Notes: generated by a model not told the origin, from the letters alone. A stretch of 64,000 bases of DNA from Acidobacterium sp. (GCA_027315385.1 DAHUYD010000061.1:1-64000); one strand, 5' to 3'; shown: positions 27,876 through 37,289, counted from the stretch's first letter. Numbers and translations are program-made.

Positions 27876-27911
27876 TGATCGGGGAACAGAGATCGGAGAG
27901 GAGCGGAAATC

Positions 27912-28700
27912 ATGGCCAGCAATGCAATCGCAATCCAGCCGCGGGTGCTCGGGATGGGGTATTATGCGCGCATCTTCGCCAAAGAAGCGCGCTACGAATT
28001 CATTCGCATGCTGCGCACAAAGGCGTTTTCGCTGTCGGTGATCGGCATGCCGGTCATGTTCTTTCTGCTGTTCGGCGTCTCGAACCGAAGCAACGGTTTC
28101 GGCGAATATCTGGTGCCGAGTTACAGCTGTATGGGAGTGGTATCGGCATGCCTCTTTGGCATCGGCATGGCGATCGCACTGGAGCGGGCGCAGGGCTGGC
28201 TGGAGGTGAAGCAGGCCAGTCCGATGCCGCGGATTCTGTACCTCGGCGCTAAAGTGATGGGCTGCGCGGCATTCTCGATCATCATCGTAGGGCTGCTGGT
28301 GCTGCTGGGAGTAACGCTGGGCGGCGTCACCGTTACGCCCCTGCAGGTGCTGGAACTCTCCGGCGTTATCGTCGCGGGATCAGTGCCGTTCACCGCGATG
28401 GCCCTGCTCGTGGCGCTCCTGGTGCCGGCGAATTCCGGGCCAGGCATCATTAACCTCATCTACCTGCCCATGTCGTTCGCGTCCGGTTTCTGGATGCCCG
28501 TGAAATATCTGCCTCACTGGTTGCTGGTGATCGCGCCGGCTCTGCCCACCTATCATCTTGCCCAACTGGCCCTGGGCACCTTTGGCCTTGCGCAGCCGGG
28601 CGGCAGCATGGTGCGGCACTGGGAGATCCTGTTTGGATTTACCCTGTTGATGCTGGGCGCGGCGTGGATCATCTTCACGCGCATGGAGGCGGAGGCGTGA
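27912..28700 (+). CDS. ABC-2-type exporter permease
   Basis: A 262-residue inner-membrane protein with about six helices, preceded by GGAGCGGAAATC before the ATG at 27912. The segment AKEARYEFIRMLRTKAFSLSVIGMPVMFFLLFGV is the family's first helix and loop; LIYLPMSFASGFWMPVKYLP and WILFGF-type helices follow. It forms the channel energised by the preceding ATPase. Its stop TGA overlaps the GTG of the kinase gene (GTGA). Confidence 0.92.
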   Translation: MASNAIAIQPRVLGMGYYARIFAKEARYEFIRMLRTKAFSLSVIGMPVMFFLLFGVSNRSNGFGEYLVPSYSCMGVVSACLFGIGMAIALERAQGWLEVKQASPMPRILYLGAKVMGCAAFSIIIVGLLVLLGVTLGGVTVTPLQVLELSGVIVAGSVPFTAMALLVALLVPANSGPGIINLIYLPMSFASGFWMPVKYLPHWLLVIAPALPTYHLAQLALGTFGLAQPGGSMVRHWEILFGFTLLMLGAAWIIFTRMEAEA

Positions 28701-29869
28701 GCGGAACAGGGACTGAGTCGCACCCCCATCTGGATTCCGATCGCGAAAGAACCGAGCCGCCTCGGGACCGAGGAAAGTCCCCGACCCTGTTCGGCGACCG
28801 TAAGGAGCGCGGCGGGTCGTTCTTCGACTACATCTGGCTCATCTATTCGCTGTTTTTTCTTGTCGATCCAGTTCAGCGAAACACCCGAATCGGGTGGGTG
28901 GAATTTGCCCTGGCCTACGCAGCTTTTCTCGTCTGCTACTTCGGCATGGTCTTCAGCCGGACCCAGCGCGGCAAAATCGGATTTCTGGTCGGCATGTTCC
29001 TGCTGGGTGTCGTCTACTTCCGCTTCAACCAGGGCGCTGGAGGCATGTTCATCTACACCGCTGCGATTGCTCCGTTCATCGTGGAGTCCATCAGCTTCGG
29101 GGTCGTGGCGGTTCTCGTGTCCGCAGCCCTCAGCGTCGCGGAAGGCGTCTATCTGCATCGCTCGCCCTGGAACTGGGGCATCTTCGCGGCGTTCTGCGTG
29201 ACCGTCGGAGCTGCCAATATCGCAGCCGCGCAGCGCATGCGGGCCGGTCGCAAGCTGGGCCTTGCTTACGAGGAGATCGCGCACCTAGCGAAGGTGGCGG
29301 AGCGGGAACGCATCGCGCGCGATCTGCATGACGTGCTGGGGCACACGCTGTCGGTGGTGGTCCTGAAGTCGGAACTGGCCGGCAAGGTGATCGATCGCGA
29401 CCCGGAGCGCGCGCGGCGGGAGATCGGAGAGGTGGAGCAGATTGCTCGCAACGCTCTGAGCGAAGTGCGCGAGGCAATTACCGGATACAGGTCGGAAGGC
29501 CTGGTCGCCGAGATTGCCCGTGCGCGGAAAGCCCTGGATGCTGCCGGAGTGAAGCTCGAAGTCACTGACGGATCTGGGCAAATCGCGATCACGGAGGAGA
29601 CGGTTTTGTCGCTGATCGTGCGGGAGGCGGTTACGAATATCGTGCGCCACGCACACGCCAGCCACTGCTGGCTCACCGTGGAGAGCCGCGACGAAGGCAC
29701 CTCGCTGATGGTCAGAGACGATGGGCGCGGCGGCATCCGCGAGGAGGGGAACGGGCTGCGCGGCATGCGGGAGCGCGCGGAGTCTCTGGGCGGCCGCCTG
29801 CAGATTGAATCAGACAAAGGGACGCGGCTGCTGGTGGAGATTCCTGCGCCCGCCGCGGCTGGCCGATGA
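28697..29869 (+). CDS. DesK/NarX-type sensor histidine kinase
   Basis: A 390-residue membrane kinase of the HisKA_3 class. The GTG at 28697 overlaps the permease stop by 4 bases with GGAGG in front; an ATG further up lies within the permease. Predicted membrane helices lie between about 45 and 185, five or so. The dimerisation/phosphorylation motif ERERIARDLHDVLGHTL holds the His; the HATPase domain (LIVREAVTNIVRHAHAS, VRDDGRGG) completes it. It signals to the overlapping LuxR-type regulator. The linkage to the ABC exporter suggests sensing of the exported compound or membrane state. Confidence 0.94.
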   Translation: MSGTGTESHPHLDSDRERTEPPRDRGKSPTLFGDRKERGGSFFDYIWLIYSLFFLVDPVQRNTRIGWVEFALAYAAFLVCYFGMVFSRTQRGKIGFLVGMFLLGVVYFRFNQGAGGMFIYTAAIAPFIVESISFGVVAVLVSAALSVAEGVYLHRSPWNWGIFAAFCVTVGAANIAAAQRMRAGRKLGLAYEEIAHLAKVAERERIARDLHDVLGHTLSVVVLKSELAGKVIDRDPERARREIGEVEQIARNALSEVREAITGYRSEGLVAEIARARKALDAAGVKLEVTDGSGQIAITEETVLSLIVREAVTNIVRHAHASHCWLTVESRDEGTSLMVRDDGRGGIREEGNGLRGMRERAESLGGRLQIESDKGTRLLVEIPAPAAAGR

Positions 29870-30477
29870 AGAAGATCCAGGTGGTCGTGGCCGAAGATCA
29901 GGCGATGGTGCTGGGCGCGCTGGCCGCGCTGCTGGAGACGGAGCCGGACATCGCCGTGTGTGCGCGGGCCAGCAACGGACGCGAGGCGCTGACCGCCATC
30001 TCCAAACTGAAGCCGGACGTGCTGGTGACCGACATCGAGATGCCGGAGATGACCGGGCTCACACTGGCCGCCGAGGTGCGCGACCGCTATCCGCAGACCC
30101 GCGTGGTGATCTTGACTACCTTTGCCCGGCCCGGCTATTTGCGCCGCGCGCTGGACGCCGGAGCGAAGGGATACCTGCTGAAAGACCGGCCCTCGGCCGA
30201 GTTGGCCGACGCGGTCCGCCGTGCGCATCGCGGGCTGCGCGTCGTGGATCCTCAACTGGCCGCCGAAGCATGGGAGACCGGCCCCGATCCGCTCACCGAG
30301 CGCGAACGGCAAATCCTCTGGCGCGCCGGGGAAGGGAAGTCCAGCGGGGAAATTTCCGAGGAACTCCATCTCTCCGAAGGAACGGTGAGAAATTACCTCT
30401 CCGAGGCGATCAGCAAGCTGGGCGCCTCGAACCGCGTGGAAGCCGCGCGACTGGCGCGTTCCCGCGGTTGGCTGTGA
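29866..30477 (+). CDS. NarL/LuxR-family response regulator
   Basis: A 203-residue DNA-binding regulator: REC domain (about 3-120; AEDQAMVLGALAALLE, phospho-Asp in LVTDIEMPEMTG) and a C-terminal LuxR helix-turn-helix (about 143-200; LTERERQILWRAGEGKSSGEISEELHLSEGTVRNYLSEAISKLG). It overlaps the kinase gene by 4 bases (ATGA), so it is the cognate regulator. Its likely first target is the promoter of the ABC exporter operon it belongs to. Confidence 0.95.
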   Translation: MKKIQVVVAEDQAMVLGALAALLETEPDIAVCARASNGREALTAISKLKPDVLVTDIEMPEMTGLTLAAEVRDRYPQTRVVILTTFARPGYLRRALDAGAKGYLLKDRPSAELADAVRRAHRGLRVVDPQLAAEAWETGPDPLTERERQILWRAGEGKSSGEISEELHLSEGTVRNYLSEAISKLGASNRVEAARLARSRGWL

Positions 30478-30668
30478 GAGATCTCCCGCCCATCCTTTTC
30501 TCCCGCGAAATCGCTCTTTCTGAGCGTCTGAAGGCGGATACCGAGCATCTGCCGGCATGCCCGGCTGGCCTCGGTTCGGGCTAATCTCTCTCCGGCGCTC
30601 CCCGGAAGATCGCGGCGTGCGGTACGATGAAGAGTTTGCATCCGACCAGAACGACGCGAGAGAGAACG

Positions 30669-31784
30669 ATGATCATCGGTGTTCCGAAGGAAGTCAAAGA
30701 CCATGAGAGCCGCGTGGGCGTTACGCCCGCGGGGGTGAAGGCACTGGCCGAAGCCGGCCACAAGGTGCTGGTGGAAACGCGAGCCGGCGAGTTGTCGGCG
30801 TTTACCGACGATGAGTATCAGTCTGCCGGAGCGGAAATTGCCGGCTCCGCGCATCACGTGTGGGGCAATGCCGATCTTGTCGTCAAGGTGAAGGAACCGA
30901 TCGAGAAGGAATACGGGTTCTTCCGCGAAGGGCTCGCGCTGTTCACATACCTGCATCTGGCGCCACTGCCGGAATTGACCGCGAAGCTCCTGGAAAAGAA
31001 GGTCGTTTCCATCGCCTACGAGACGATTCGCGACCGCGCTGGCACGTTGCCGCTGCTGACGCCCATGTCAGAAGTTGCCGGGAGAATGGCCGTGCAGGTC
31101 GGCGCGTCCTATCTTGAAAAGGAGCGCGGAGGCCGTGGCGTACTGCTGGGCGGCGTGCCCGGCGTGCCGCCAGCAAACGTGTGCGTCATCGGCGGCGGGA
31201 TTGTGGGCACCAACGCCGCGAAGATTGCGCTGGGCATGGGCGCCAGGGTGACACTGGTCGACGTCAACCTGAACCGTCTGCGCGAGCTGGACGATATCTT
31301 CAACGGGCGGTTGTTTACCCTCGCTTCGAATTCCTGGAATGTTGCGCGCGCGGCCCAGGAGGCAGATCTGGTGATCGGCGGCGTGCTCATCCCGGGCGCG
31401 GCGGCGCCGAAGATTGTCACCCGCGAGATGGTGAGCAGGATGAAAAAGGGTGCCGTGATCGTGGATGTCGCCATCGACCAGGGCGGTTGCGTGGAAACGG
31501 CGCATCCCACGACCCACAGCGACCCCGCTTTCGAGGTGAACGGCGTGGTCCACTACTGCGTGACGAACATGCCCGCAGCCGTCCCGAACACTTCCACCCT
31601 GGCCCTGACGAACGCAACCTTCCCATACGTGATGCGGCTGGCGCGCCAAGGCGCGAAACAGGCCATTCTGGACGACGACGGGATCCGCGACGGCGTGAAC
31701 ACCTGCGCTGGGACACTGACCTGCGAACCGGTGGCGGCTTCCCAGAAGAAGCCCTGGACACCGGTGCGGCAACTCCTGGGCTGA
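30669..31784 (+). CDS. ald: Alanine dehydrogenase
   Basis: Cytoplasmic NAD-dependent enzyme that interconverts L-alanine and pyruvate plus ammonia. The protein has 371 residues, the family's usual length. The start ATG at 30669 gives [23 protein letters not shown]; the upstream ATG at 30627 adds an unrelated 14 residues. Lys75 and His96, the substrate-binding and catalytic residues, are present (VVKVKEP; LFTYLHL). Other motifs: [21 protein letters not shown] (NAD fold) and [28 protein letters not shown] near 30621 may be a -10 box. A hairpin follows its stop. Confidence 0.97.
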   Translation: MIIGVPKEVKDHESRVGVTPAGVKALAEAGHKVLVETRAGELSAFTDDEYQSAGAEIAGSAHHVWGNADLVVKVKEPIEKEYGFFREGLALFTYLHLAPLPELTAKLLEKKVVSIAYETIRDRAGTLPLLTPMSEVAGRMAVQVGASYLEKERGGRGVLLGGVPGVPPANVCVIGGGIVGTNAAKIALGMGARVTLVDVNLNRLRELDDIFNGRLFTLASNSWNVARAAQEADLVIGGVLIPGAAAPKIVTREMVSRMKKGAVIVDVAIDQGGCVETAHPTTHSDPAFEVNGVVHYCVTNMPAAVPNTSTLALTNATFPYVMRLARQGAKQAILDDDGIRDGVNTCAGTLTCEPVAASQKKPWTPVRQLLG

Positions 31785-31792
31785 AAACGCTG

Positions 31793-31814
31793 CGGGCCGG
31801 TCAGAACCGGCCCG
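31793..31814. terminator. Bidirectional hairpin between ald and the convergent lipoprotein gene
   Basis: CGGGCCGGT (31793-31801) and ACCGGCCCG (31806-31814) pair perfectly with a 4-base loop. The minus-strand side continues GCGTTTTC; the plus side has only a weak T-rich TGTTATTA further on. It can end both transcripts. Confidence 0.7.
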
Positions 31815-31823
31815 TCGCTGTTA

Positions 31824-32624
31824 TTACTGCCCTTCGGTCACCGTGACGGAGCGTTCCAGGCGGAACGTGATGAGGGTTTCCGCCGGCAGGAAGATCTGGT
31901 GGTTGCCCGTCATGGCAGTGCCTGCGGTGCCGGCCCCCGCTCCCGCGAGCGCGCCGATCAGCGCCCCTTTTCCACCCCCCGCGAGTCCCCCGATGAGGGC
32001 GCCGAATGCTCCGCCGCCTCCTGCGAAGAGCGCTGTGCGCCTGCCCTTGCCTTTTTCCACGCGCTCCATGGTGCTGGTCCGGACTGCGTAACTGCCCCAC
32101 TGGGTCCTGATGCGCTCCAGGCGCAGCTCCAAAAGTGCGCCGCCCTTGAACCGCCCGAGCGGTCTGGCGTCGATCACCGTGCCTTCAGCGCGGGCATCGC
32201 GGGGTATGACGGTTTGGCCGTCGATGACGATCGGATCGGCCACTGCGGCGGTGAACGTGTCGCCCGCCTGATTGATTTTCGATCCGAGATCCTGGTTGAT
32301 GCGCACGCGCACCCGCGTGTTCGCCGGAATGACAACAGCCGCTGGAGGCGGCGGCGCCTGCGGCTGCTGCGCGGCGGCGGACTGCGGGCTACCGGCCTGC
32401 GGACCCGAACCGTACTGGGGACTGCCCGCCTGGGGCGCGGAACCTGACTGGTCCGGCGGTGGCGGCGGGGGATTGCCTCCCCCTGCCTGTTGCGCCGCTG
32501 ACTGCGTCGAGGCCGGGGCCTCATTGCTGGCCTGCGGATTCTTGCTCTTGTTGCAGCCGCTCGTGACAAGCATTGCCACCAGTGCCGCGCCTGCTGCGAG
32601 TGCGTAAAGACGCTGGTATCTCAT
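31824..32624 (-). CDS. Proline-rich glycine-zipper lipoprotein
   Basis: A 266-residue lipoprotein: signal with lipobox at Cys24 (VTSGC), then a Ser/Ala/Gln/Pro-rich linker (about 25-115) with a GSGPQAGSPQ-type repeat, a beta domain (about 118-205; VVIPANTRVRVRINQDLGS, TFTAAVADPIVIDGQTVIP) and a glycine-zipper segment (about 213-245; GGAFGALIGGLAGGGKGALIGALAGAG), followed by LPAETLITFRL. The start is the ATG at 32624; longer frames upstream do not carry a signal. Its beta-zipper-beta plan matches the protein at 37433-38554 and the two appear related. The glycine zipper suggests insertion into or assembly at a membrane. Confidence 0.8.
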   Translation of the reverse strand: MRYQRLYALAAGAALVAMLVTSGCNKSKNPQASNEAPASTQSAAQQAGGGNPPPPPPDQSGSAPQAGSPQYGSGPQAGSPQSAAAQQPQAPPPPAAVVIPANTRVRVRINQDLGSKINQAGDTFTAAVADPIVIDGQTVIPRDARAEGTVIDARPLGRFKGGALLELRLERIRTQWGSYAVRTSTMERVEKGKGRRTALFAGGGGAFGALIGGLAGGGKGALIGALAGAGAGTAGTAMTGNHQIFLPAETLITFRLERSVTVTEGQ

Positions 32625-32732
32625 ATGGGAACCATTATGATGCATTTCGAGCCAAGATTGTTGCCCAGTCACCCGGGCTGGGCAGATATCGGCGCACTCG
32701 CCCCCTGGCTCTGCGTGCCCCGGCCGTCGGCC

Positions 32733-32738
32733 TATAAT
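32733..32738 (+). promoter_or_regulatory. -10 box TATAAT of the NtrYX-like operon
   Basis: A consensus TATAAT stands 14 bases before a GGGAGG ribosome-binding site (32752-32757). The -35 region is not clear. Confidence 0.55.
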
Positions 32739-32764
32739 CATCGGATATTCAGGGAGGACTGTTC

Positions 32765-35029
32765 CTGGGCGACCCGAAACATCGCCGCGCGACTCTCATT
32801 TTGCTGGCGGCAGCGGGCTTTTTGCTGCTGCTGTTGCTGCTGGCGCTCAACGCATTCAATGTGCGATCCCTGAACCCGCGGACGACGGCGCAGATTTTTC
32901 TCATGACATCGCTTTCCGTAGTGGTGTTTCTGCTGTTCGTTACGGTGCTGGTGCTGCTCCTTCGAAATCTGATTAAGCTGCTGGCCGAGCAGCGGAGCCA
33001 GGTGCTTGGAGCGCGGCTGCGGACCCGGATGTTTGTCGGCGCGCTGATGCTTTCGTTTGCGCCCGCGCTTTTCATGTTTCTCTTTAGCTTTCTTCTCATG
33101 AACCGTTCCATTGACAGGTGGTTTTCGCAGCCCGCCCTTGAAGTACGCGAGGACTCGGCGCAGATCGCCATGGAACTCTCGCACTACGCCTCGCTGAACG
33201 CACGGGCTGAGGCGGAGAGCATGGCACGCGCCCCGGCGCTGGCATCCGCGCTGGAACGCGGGAACATACCCGCCATGGTGGATGTAATGCGAGACCACCA
33301 GACCAGTCTGGAGGGCGGGTTTGCCGTTATGTACCACGACGCGGTGCCCGTAGCCACCTACGAGCTTCCACAGACATCAGGACCCGCGGAGGTCCATTCG
33401 TGGCTCAATCGCAAGGATATCCAGCGGATTGGCGCGGGGCAGCCGCTCACCGCGCCGATTCTCCGCGCCGCCGAGCGTTCGGACGAGCCGATGCTGGATA
33501 TCGCGGGTTCCGATTATGCGCTGGGCTCGGCCAGCCTGGACGGCGGGGGGGTGATCGTGGCGGCTCTCCCGATGCCGGCCGGGATGCGCGGCATCATGGC
33601 CGATCTAAGCAGCGACGCCAGCGAGTATTGGGCCTTGTACCGGCAGCGCCGGATTATCCGCGCCACTTATTTTTTGCTGCTCCTTATGCTGACGGCGCTG
33701 GTGTTCTTTGCGAGCAGCTGGCTGGCGCTGTTTGTTTCGCGGCGGATTACCAGCCCCCTGGAGGCTCTGGCCGACGCGATGGACGCCATCGGCAAAGGCG
33801 ACTACAGCCATCGCGTGACCGCGGAAACCAGCGGCGAAATGGGCGAGCTGGTGAGGAGCTTCAATCACATGGCGGCGGACCTCGAGCAGAGCCGGCGAAT
33901 CGCGGAGACCTCGTCGCTGGAAGTGTCGGCAGCCAACCTGGCCCTCGAAACCCGCCGCAGGGAACTGGAGACAATACTGGAGACCATTCCCTCCGGAGTG
34001 GTCACCCTCGATGCCCGCCGCCACGTGCTGATCGGCAATCGTGCCTTCGCTGACCTGATGGGCGTTCGGAGCTTTCCCGACCTGTCCGGCGCGCCTCTCG
34101 AGGCATTGCTTCCCGAAGAGCTTTCCAGCGAGGTGATCCGCCTTGAACGCCGCGCTCACCGGATGGGTGTCGCCTCCGCGGAGGTTGAGTTGCGTTCCAC
34201 GCGCGGCATAATGCATGTGGCCGTTACCATTGCGGCGGTGGGAACCGGAGCTGGTCAGGGTTCGATTCTGGTGATGGAAGACGTGACGGATTTCCTGCAT
34301 GCGCAGCGGCAGGCGGCATGGAAGGAGGTGGCGCAGCGAATTGCCCACGAGATTCGCAACCCGCTAACGCCAATTGCGCTGTCGGCGGAGCGCATCCGGC
34401 GCCACGTGGATCGCACCGCGCCGGAATCGCCGGGCGTAATTCGTAAATGCTGCGATGCGATTCTGGGGTCCGTGGAGACCCTGCGAACTCTGGTTGGCCA
34501 GTTTGCGGCGCTGGCGGAGTTCCCTGTGGCCCATCCGCGCTCTGCCAGTCTGAACGAGATTGTTGAGAGCGCCCTGCTGCTTTTCGAGGGACGCATTCAC
34601 AATATGCGCGTGGAAAAACGCCTCGACGCCACGTTGCCGCCCGTCATGGCCGATCCCGAGGCGCTGCGCCGCGCTCTGGCCAACCTCATCGATAATGCGG
34701 CGGAGGCGATGCGCGAGAGCCTGCTTCGCGTCCTCTCGATTGAGACCTGCCCCGGCGAACGCCAGGGGATGGCGGAAATCATGATTGCAGACACCGGTCC
34801 CGGAATCACCGAGGACATGCGGGAGCGGCTGTTTCTGCCCTGGTTCTCCACGCGCCAGCGCGGAACGGGCTTGGGCCTTTCCATCGTCGCCAAAATCGTG
34901 CAGGATCACGGCGGGTCGATTCGCGCCGAAAACAACGTGCCCGCCGGCGCGCGCTTTATCATCGAACTGCCGCTCGCCGAAAGCGGAGTGGCGGAAAGTG
35001 CGACGGCCACGGCGCTGAGCAGGGCCTGA
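32765..35029 (+). CDS. NtrY-like membrane sensor histidine kinase
   Basis: A kinase of 754 residues if translation starts at the CTG at 32765, 742 from the TTG at 32801. The CTG is favoured because GGGAGG ends 7 bases before it and it adds a basic MGDPKHRR in front of the first helix; TTG has no site. Topology: two membrane helices near the N-terminus, an extracytoplasmic sensing region, a third helix near 297-317, HAMP (RRITSPLEALADAMDAIGKGDY), PAS (about 400-505), then HisKA with His528 (RIAHEIRNPLTPIAL) and HATPase (IADTGPGI, GTGLGLS). NtrY family membership follows the NPLTPI motif and the regulator partner. It lies 13 bases before that partner gene. Confidence 0.9.
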   Translation: MGDPKHRRATLILLAAAGFLLLLLLLALNAFNVRSLNPRTTAQIFLMTSLSVVVFLLFVTVLVLLLRNLIKLLAEQRSQVLGARLRTRMFVGALMLSFAPALFMFLFSFLLMNRSIDRWFSQPALEVREDSAQIAMELSHYASLNARAEAESMARAPALASALERGNIPAMVDVMRDHQTSLEGGFAVMYHDAVPVATYELPQTSGPAEVHSWLNRKDIQRIGAGQPLTAPILRAAERSDEPMLDIAGSDYALGSASLDGGGVIVAALPMPAGMRGIMADLSSDASEYWALYRQRRIIRATYFLLLLMLTALVFFASSWLALFVSRRITSPLEALADAMDAIGKGDYSHRVTAETSGEMGELVRSFNHMAADLEQSRRIAETSSLEVSAANLALETRRRELETILETIPSGVVTLDARRHVLIGNRAFADLMGVRSFPDLSGAPLEALLPEELSSEVIRLERRAHRMGVASAEVELRSTRGIMHVAVTIAAVGTGAGQGSILVMEDVTDFLHAQRQAAWKEVAQRIAHEIRNPLTPIALSAERIRRHVDRTAPESPGVIRKCCDAILGSVETLRTLVGQFAALAEFPVAHPRSASLNEIVESALLLFEGRIHNMRVEKRLDATLPPVMADPEALRRALANLIDNAAEAMRESLLRVLSIETCPGERQGMAEIMIADTGPGITEDMRERLFLPWFSTRQRGTGLGLSIVAKIVQDHGGSIRAENNVPAGARFIIELPLAESGVAESATATALSRA

Positions 35030-35042
35030 GATTCCGTTCCCT

Positions 35043-36407
35043 ATGCATCACGTTCTCATCGTTGATGACGAGGCGGAGATTCGCGAGTCTCTGGAAGAGA
35101 TTCTGCGCGAAGAGGGCTATGCCGCCGCCAGTGTCGGTACGGCGGCCGAAGCCATAGCCCAGGCACGCGAGCCCATTTACGATCTGCTGCTGCTGGATGT
35201 CTGGCTACCCGATCGGGACGGGCTGGAAGTGCTGCGCGAGATTCACGCCCTGGACGCGGAAGCGCGCCCCGAGGTCATCGTGATCTCGGGGCACGCCACG
35301 ATCGAGACTGCGGTGAAGGCCACCAAGTTGGGAGCCTTCGACTTCCTGGAAAAGCCTTTGACCCTGGATCGCACGCTGATTGTGGTGAAGAACGCGATAG
35401 AGGCGCGGAGGCTGCGCACGGAGAACCTGGAATTCCGGCGGCAGTTGGCGCTGGAACGGCAGATTACCGGAGAAAGCGTCCAGGCCCGCGCTCTGCGGCA
35501 GCAGATCAGGCTGATGGCGCCGACCAACGGGCGCGTGCTGATCTATGGCGAATCCGGTTCCGGCAAGGAACTGATCGCGCGCGCGATCCATACGGAAAGC
35601 CTGCGCTGTGATCGTGTTTTTGTGGAATTGAATTGCGCGGCTATTCCCGAGGACTATATCGAGAGCGAGCTGTTCGGCTATCGCCACGGCGCGGTTCCGG
35701 GCGGACCGCCGGAGAAACGCGGAACCTTCGAGCGAGCCAACGGAGGAACCCTCTTTCTCGACGAAGTGGGCGACATGAGCCTGAAGACGCAGTCGAAAGT
35801 GCTGCGCGCCCTTGACGAGCAGCGATTTGTCCCGGTGGGCGCAACCCAGCCGATCAGCGTGGATGTGCGCGTAATCGCGGCGACGAACAAGAACCTGGAA
35901 GACGAGATTGCGAAGGGGAATTTTCGCGAGGACTTCTTTTATCGCCTCAATGTCATTCCTTTTTACGTGCCCCCCTTGCGCGACCGGCGCGAGGATATCG
36001 CGCTGCTGGTACGCGAGTTTTTGCTCGGCTTCGGCCGCGAATACGGGCGCCCGCGGGTGGAGATCGACGACGCGGCTCTGGAACTGCTGCGCCACTACCA
36101 CTGGCCTGGGAACGTGCGCGAACTCAGGAATGTCGTCGAGCGAGTGCTGATCCTCAATCCGCAGGCTAGGAGGATCGAGCGGCGGCACCTTCCCATGCTG
36201 GTGCATCGCAGCGCGGTCCGCACCGGGGAATTCGATACCCTGCAGCAGGCTCGCGACGCCTACGAGCGCGAATATATTCTGCGCAAGATCGACGACTGCA
36301 ACGGGAACATGAGCCGCGCCGCGGAAACGCTGGGACTGGAGCGCAGCCATCTGTACCGCAAGATGAAGGCTCTGGGCATCGCGCTGCGAGAGCCGGCCGA
36401 GCGGTGA
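35043..36407 (+). CDS. NtrX-like response regulator, AAA+ domain with degenerate GAFTGA loop
   Basis: A 454-residue regulator: REC (about 3-115; phospho-Asp52), AAA+ domain (about 140-375; Walker A GESGSGKE at 169-176, Walker B GTLFLDEVGDM near 235-245, RDFFYRLNV-like sensor region EDFFYRLNVIPF) and a Fis-type helix-turn-helix (NMSRAAETLGLERSHLYRKMKALGI). The sigma-54 contact loop, normally GAFTGA, reads GAVPGG at 216-221, with the key Thr replaced by Pro. It may therefore act without sigma-54, as some NtrX homologues do. Cognate kinase lies upstream. Its gene converges with the phosphoesterase gene, 9 bases away. Confidence 0.93.
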   Translation: MHHVLIVDDEAEIRESLEEILREEGYAAASVGTAAEAIAQAREPIYDLLLLDVWLPDRDGLEVLREIHALDAEARPEVIVISGHATIETAVKATKLGAFDFLEKPLTLDRTLIVVKNAIEARRLRTENLEFRRQLALERQITGESVQARALRQQIRLMAPTNGRVLIYGESGSGKELIARAIHTESLRCDRVFVELNCAAIPEDYIESELFGYRHGAVPGGPPEKRGTFERANGGTLFLDEVGDMSLKTQSKVLRALDEQRFVPVGATQPISVDVRVIAATNKNLEDEIAKGNFREDFFYRLNVIPFYVPPLRDRREDIALLVREFLLGFGREYGRPRVEIDDAALELLRHYHWPGNVRELRNVVERVLILNPQARRIERRHLPMLVHRSAVRTGEFDTLQQARDAYEREYILRKIDDCNGNMSRAAETLGLERSHLYRKMKALGIALREPAER

Positions 36408-36416
36408 AGCGTTGTT

Positions 36417-37283
36417 TCAGGCCAGCGTGATCACCGTGATCTCCGGAGGGCAATTCAGGCGGAACGGCACGCCAACCGCGCCGATGCCCCGATTTACATA
36501 GAGTTGTGTCGGCCCGTGACGAAAGAGTCCTTCGACATAATGATGGCCGTAGGGCGGAAGCGCCAGCGGCGGCAGAAACGGAAGTCGCACCTGTCCTCCA
36601 TGCGTGTGGCCGGAGAGCATCAGGTCCGCATTGTAGCGGGCGACCTCGGGCAGGATATCGGGTTCGTGCGCCAGCACGATCACCGGCTCCGTGCCGGTCG
36701 TGGCCGCGGCGGGAATTGCGGCGGCGGGGTTCGCATCCTGCGCGCAGGCGCTGCCCAGCCCCGCGAGCCACAGGCGCTCATCGTCGCGTTCCAGGGCTAC
36801 CGCCTGGTTGACCAGCACCGGAATGCCATGTTCGCGCAGCGGTCCGGTCACATAGTCCGAGCCGATCGTCATGTCATGGTTGCCCAGGCTGGCGTATCGC
36901 AGCGGGCACTCGACCCCGCTCAGGATGGCGGCGCACTCCGGCATGTGACGCCGTGGATATGAATACGGATACGGACCGTAACTGATGAAGTCTCCGGTCA
37001 TCACCACCAGATCGGGCTTCAGCCGGTTCACATGGCGCACCACATCGCCCAAAAACCAGCCTTCCGTGTAGTCCGCGTAATGAAAATCGGAGATCTGTAC
37101 GATGCGCATCCCTCGAAACGCGTCGGGCAGGCGCGCGAGGCGCAGCGTGTGCTGCTCGATGCTTAATTCGTGGCGCGAGATTTCGCCGGAGTAGAGGACT
37201 GCGCCACCCAGCAACGCGGCGGACAGACCAAGAAATGATCGCCGGGTGAGGCGGAGTCCCTGATCTGTACTGGGTGTTTCCAC
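36417..37283 (-). CDS. TAT-exported metallophosphoesterase
   Basis: A 288-residue calcineurin-like phosphoesterase from the GTG at 37283. The N-terminus has a twin-arginine motif (TRRSFLGLSAALLGG), so it is exported folded to the periplasm or membrane face. Metal ligands: ISDFHYADY (D-x-H), MTGDFISYG (GD), LGNHDMTIG (GNHD) and LSGHTHGGQVRLP (GHTHGG). The family resembles YkuE/LpxG, which act on phospho-anhydrides such as UDP-diacylglucosamine, but the substrate here is not known. The long frame upstream is non-coding. TATGAT lies 6 bases before the GTG, without a ribosome-binding site. Confidence 0.88.
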   Translation of the reverse strand: METPSTDQGLRLTRRSFLGLSAALLGGAVLYSGEISRHELSIEQHTLRLARLPDAFRGMRIVQISDFHYADYTEGWFLGDVVRHVNRLKPDLVVMTGDFISYGPYPYSYPRRHMPECAAILSGVECPLRYASLGNHDMTIGSDYVTGPLREHGIPVLVNQAVALERDDERLWLAGLGSACAQDANPAAAIPAAATTGTEPVIVLAHEPDILPEVARYNADLMLSGHTHGGQVRLPFLPPLALPPYGHHYVEGLFRHGPTQLYVNRGIGAVGVPFRLNCPPEITVITLA

Positions 37284-37289
37284 TTCTTC

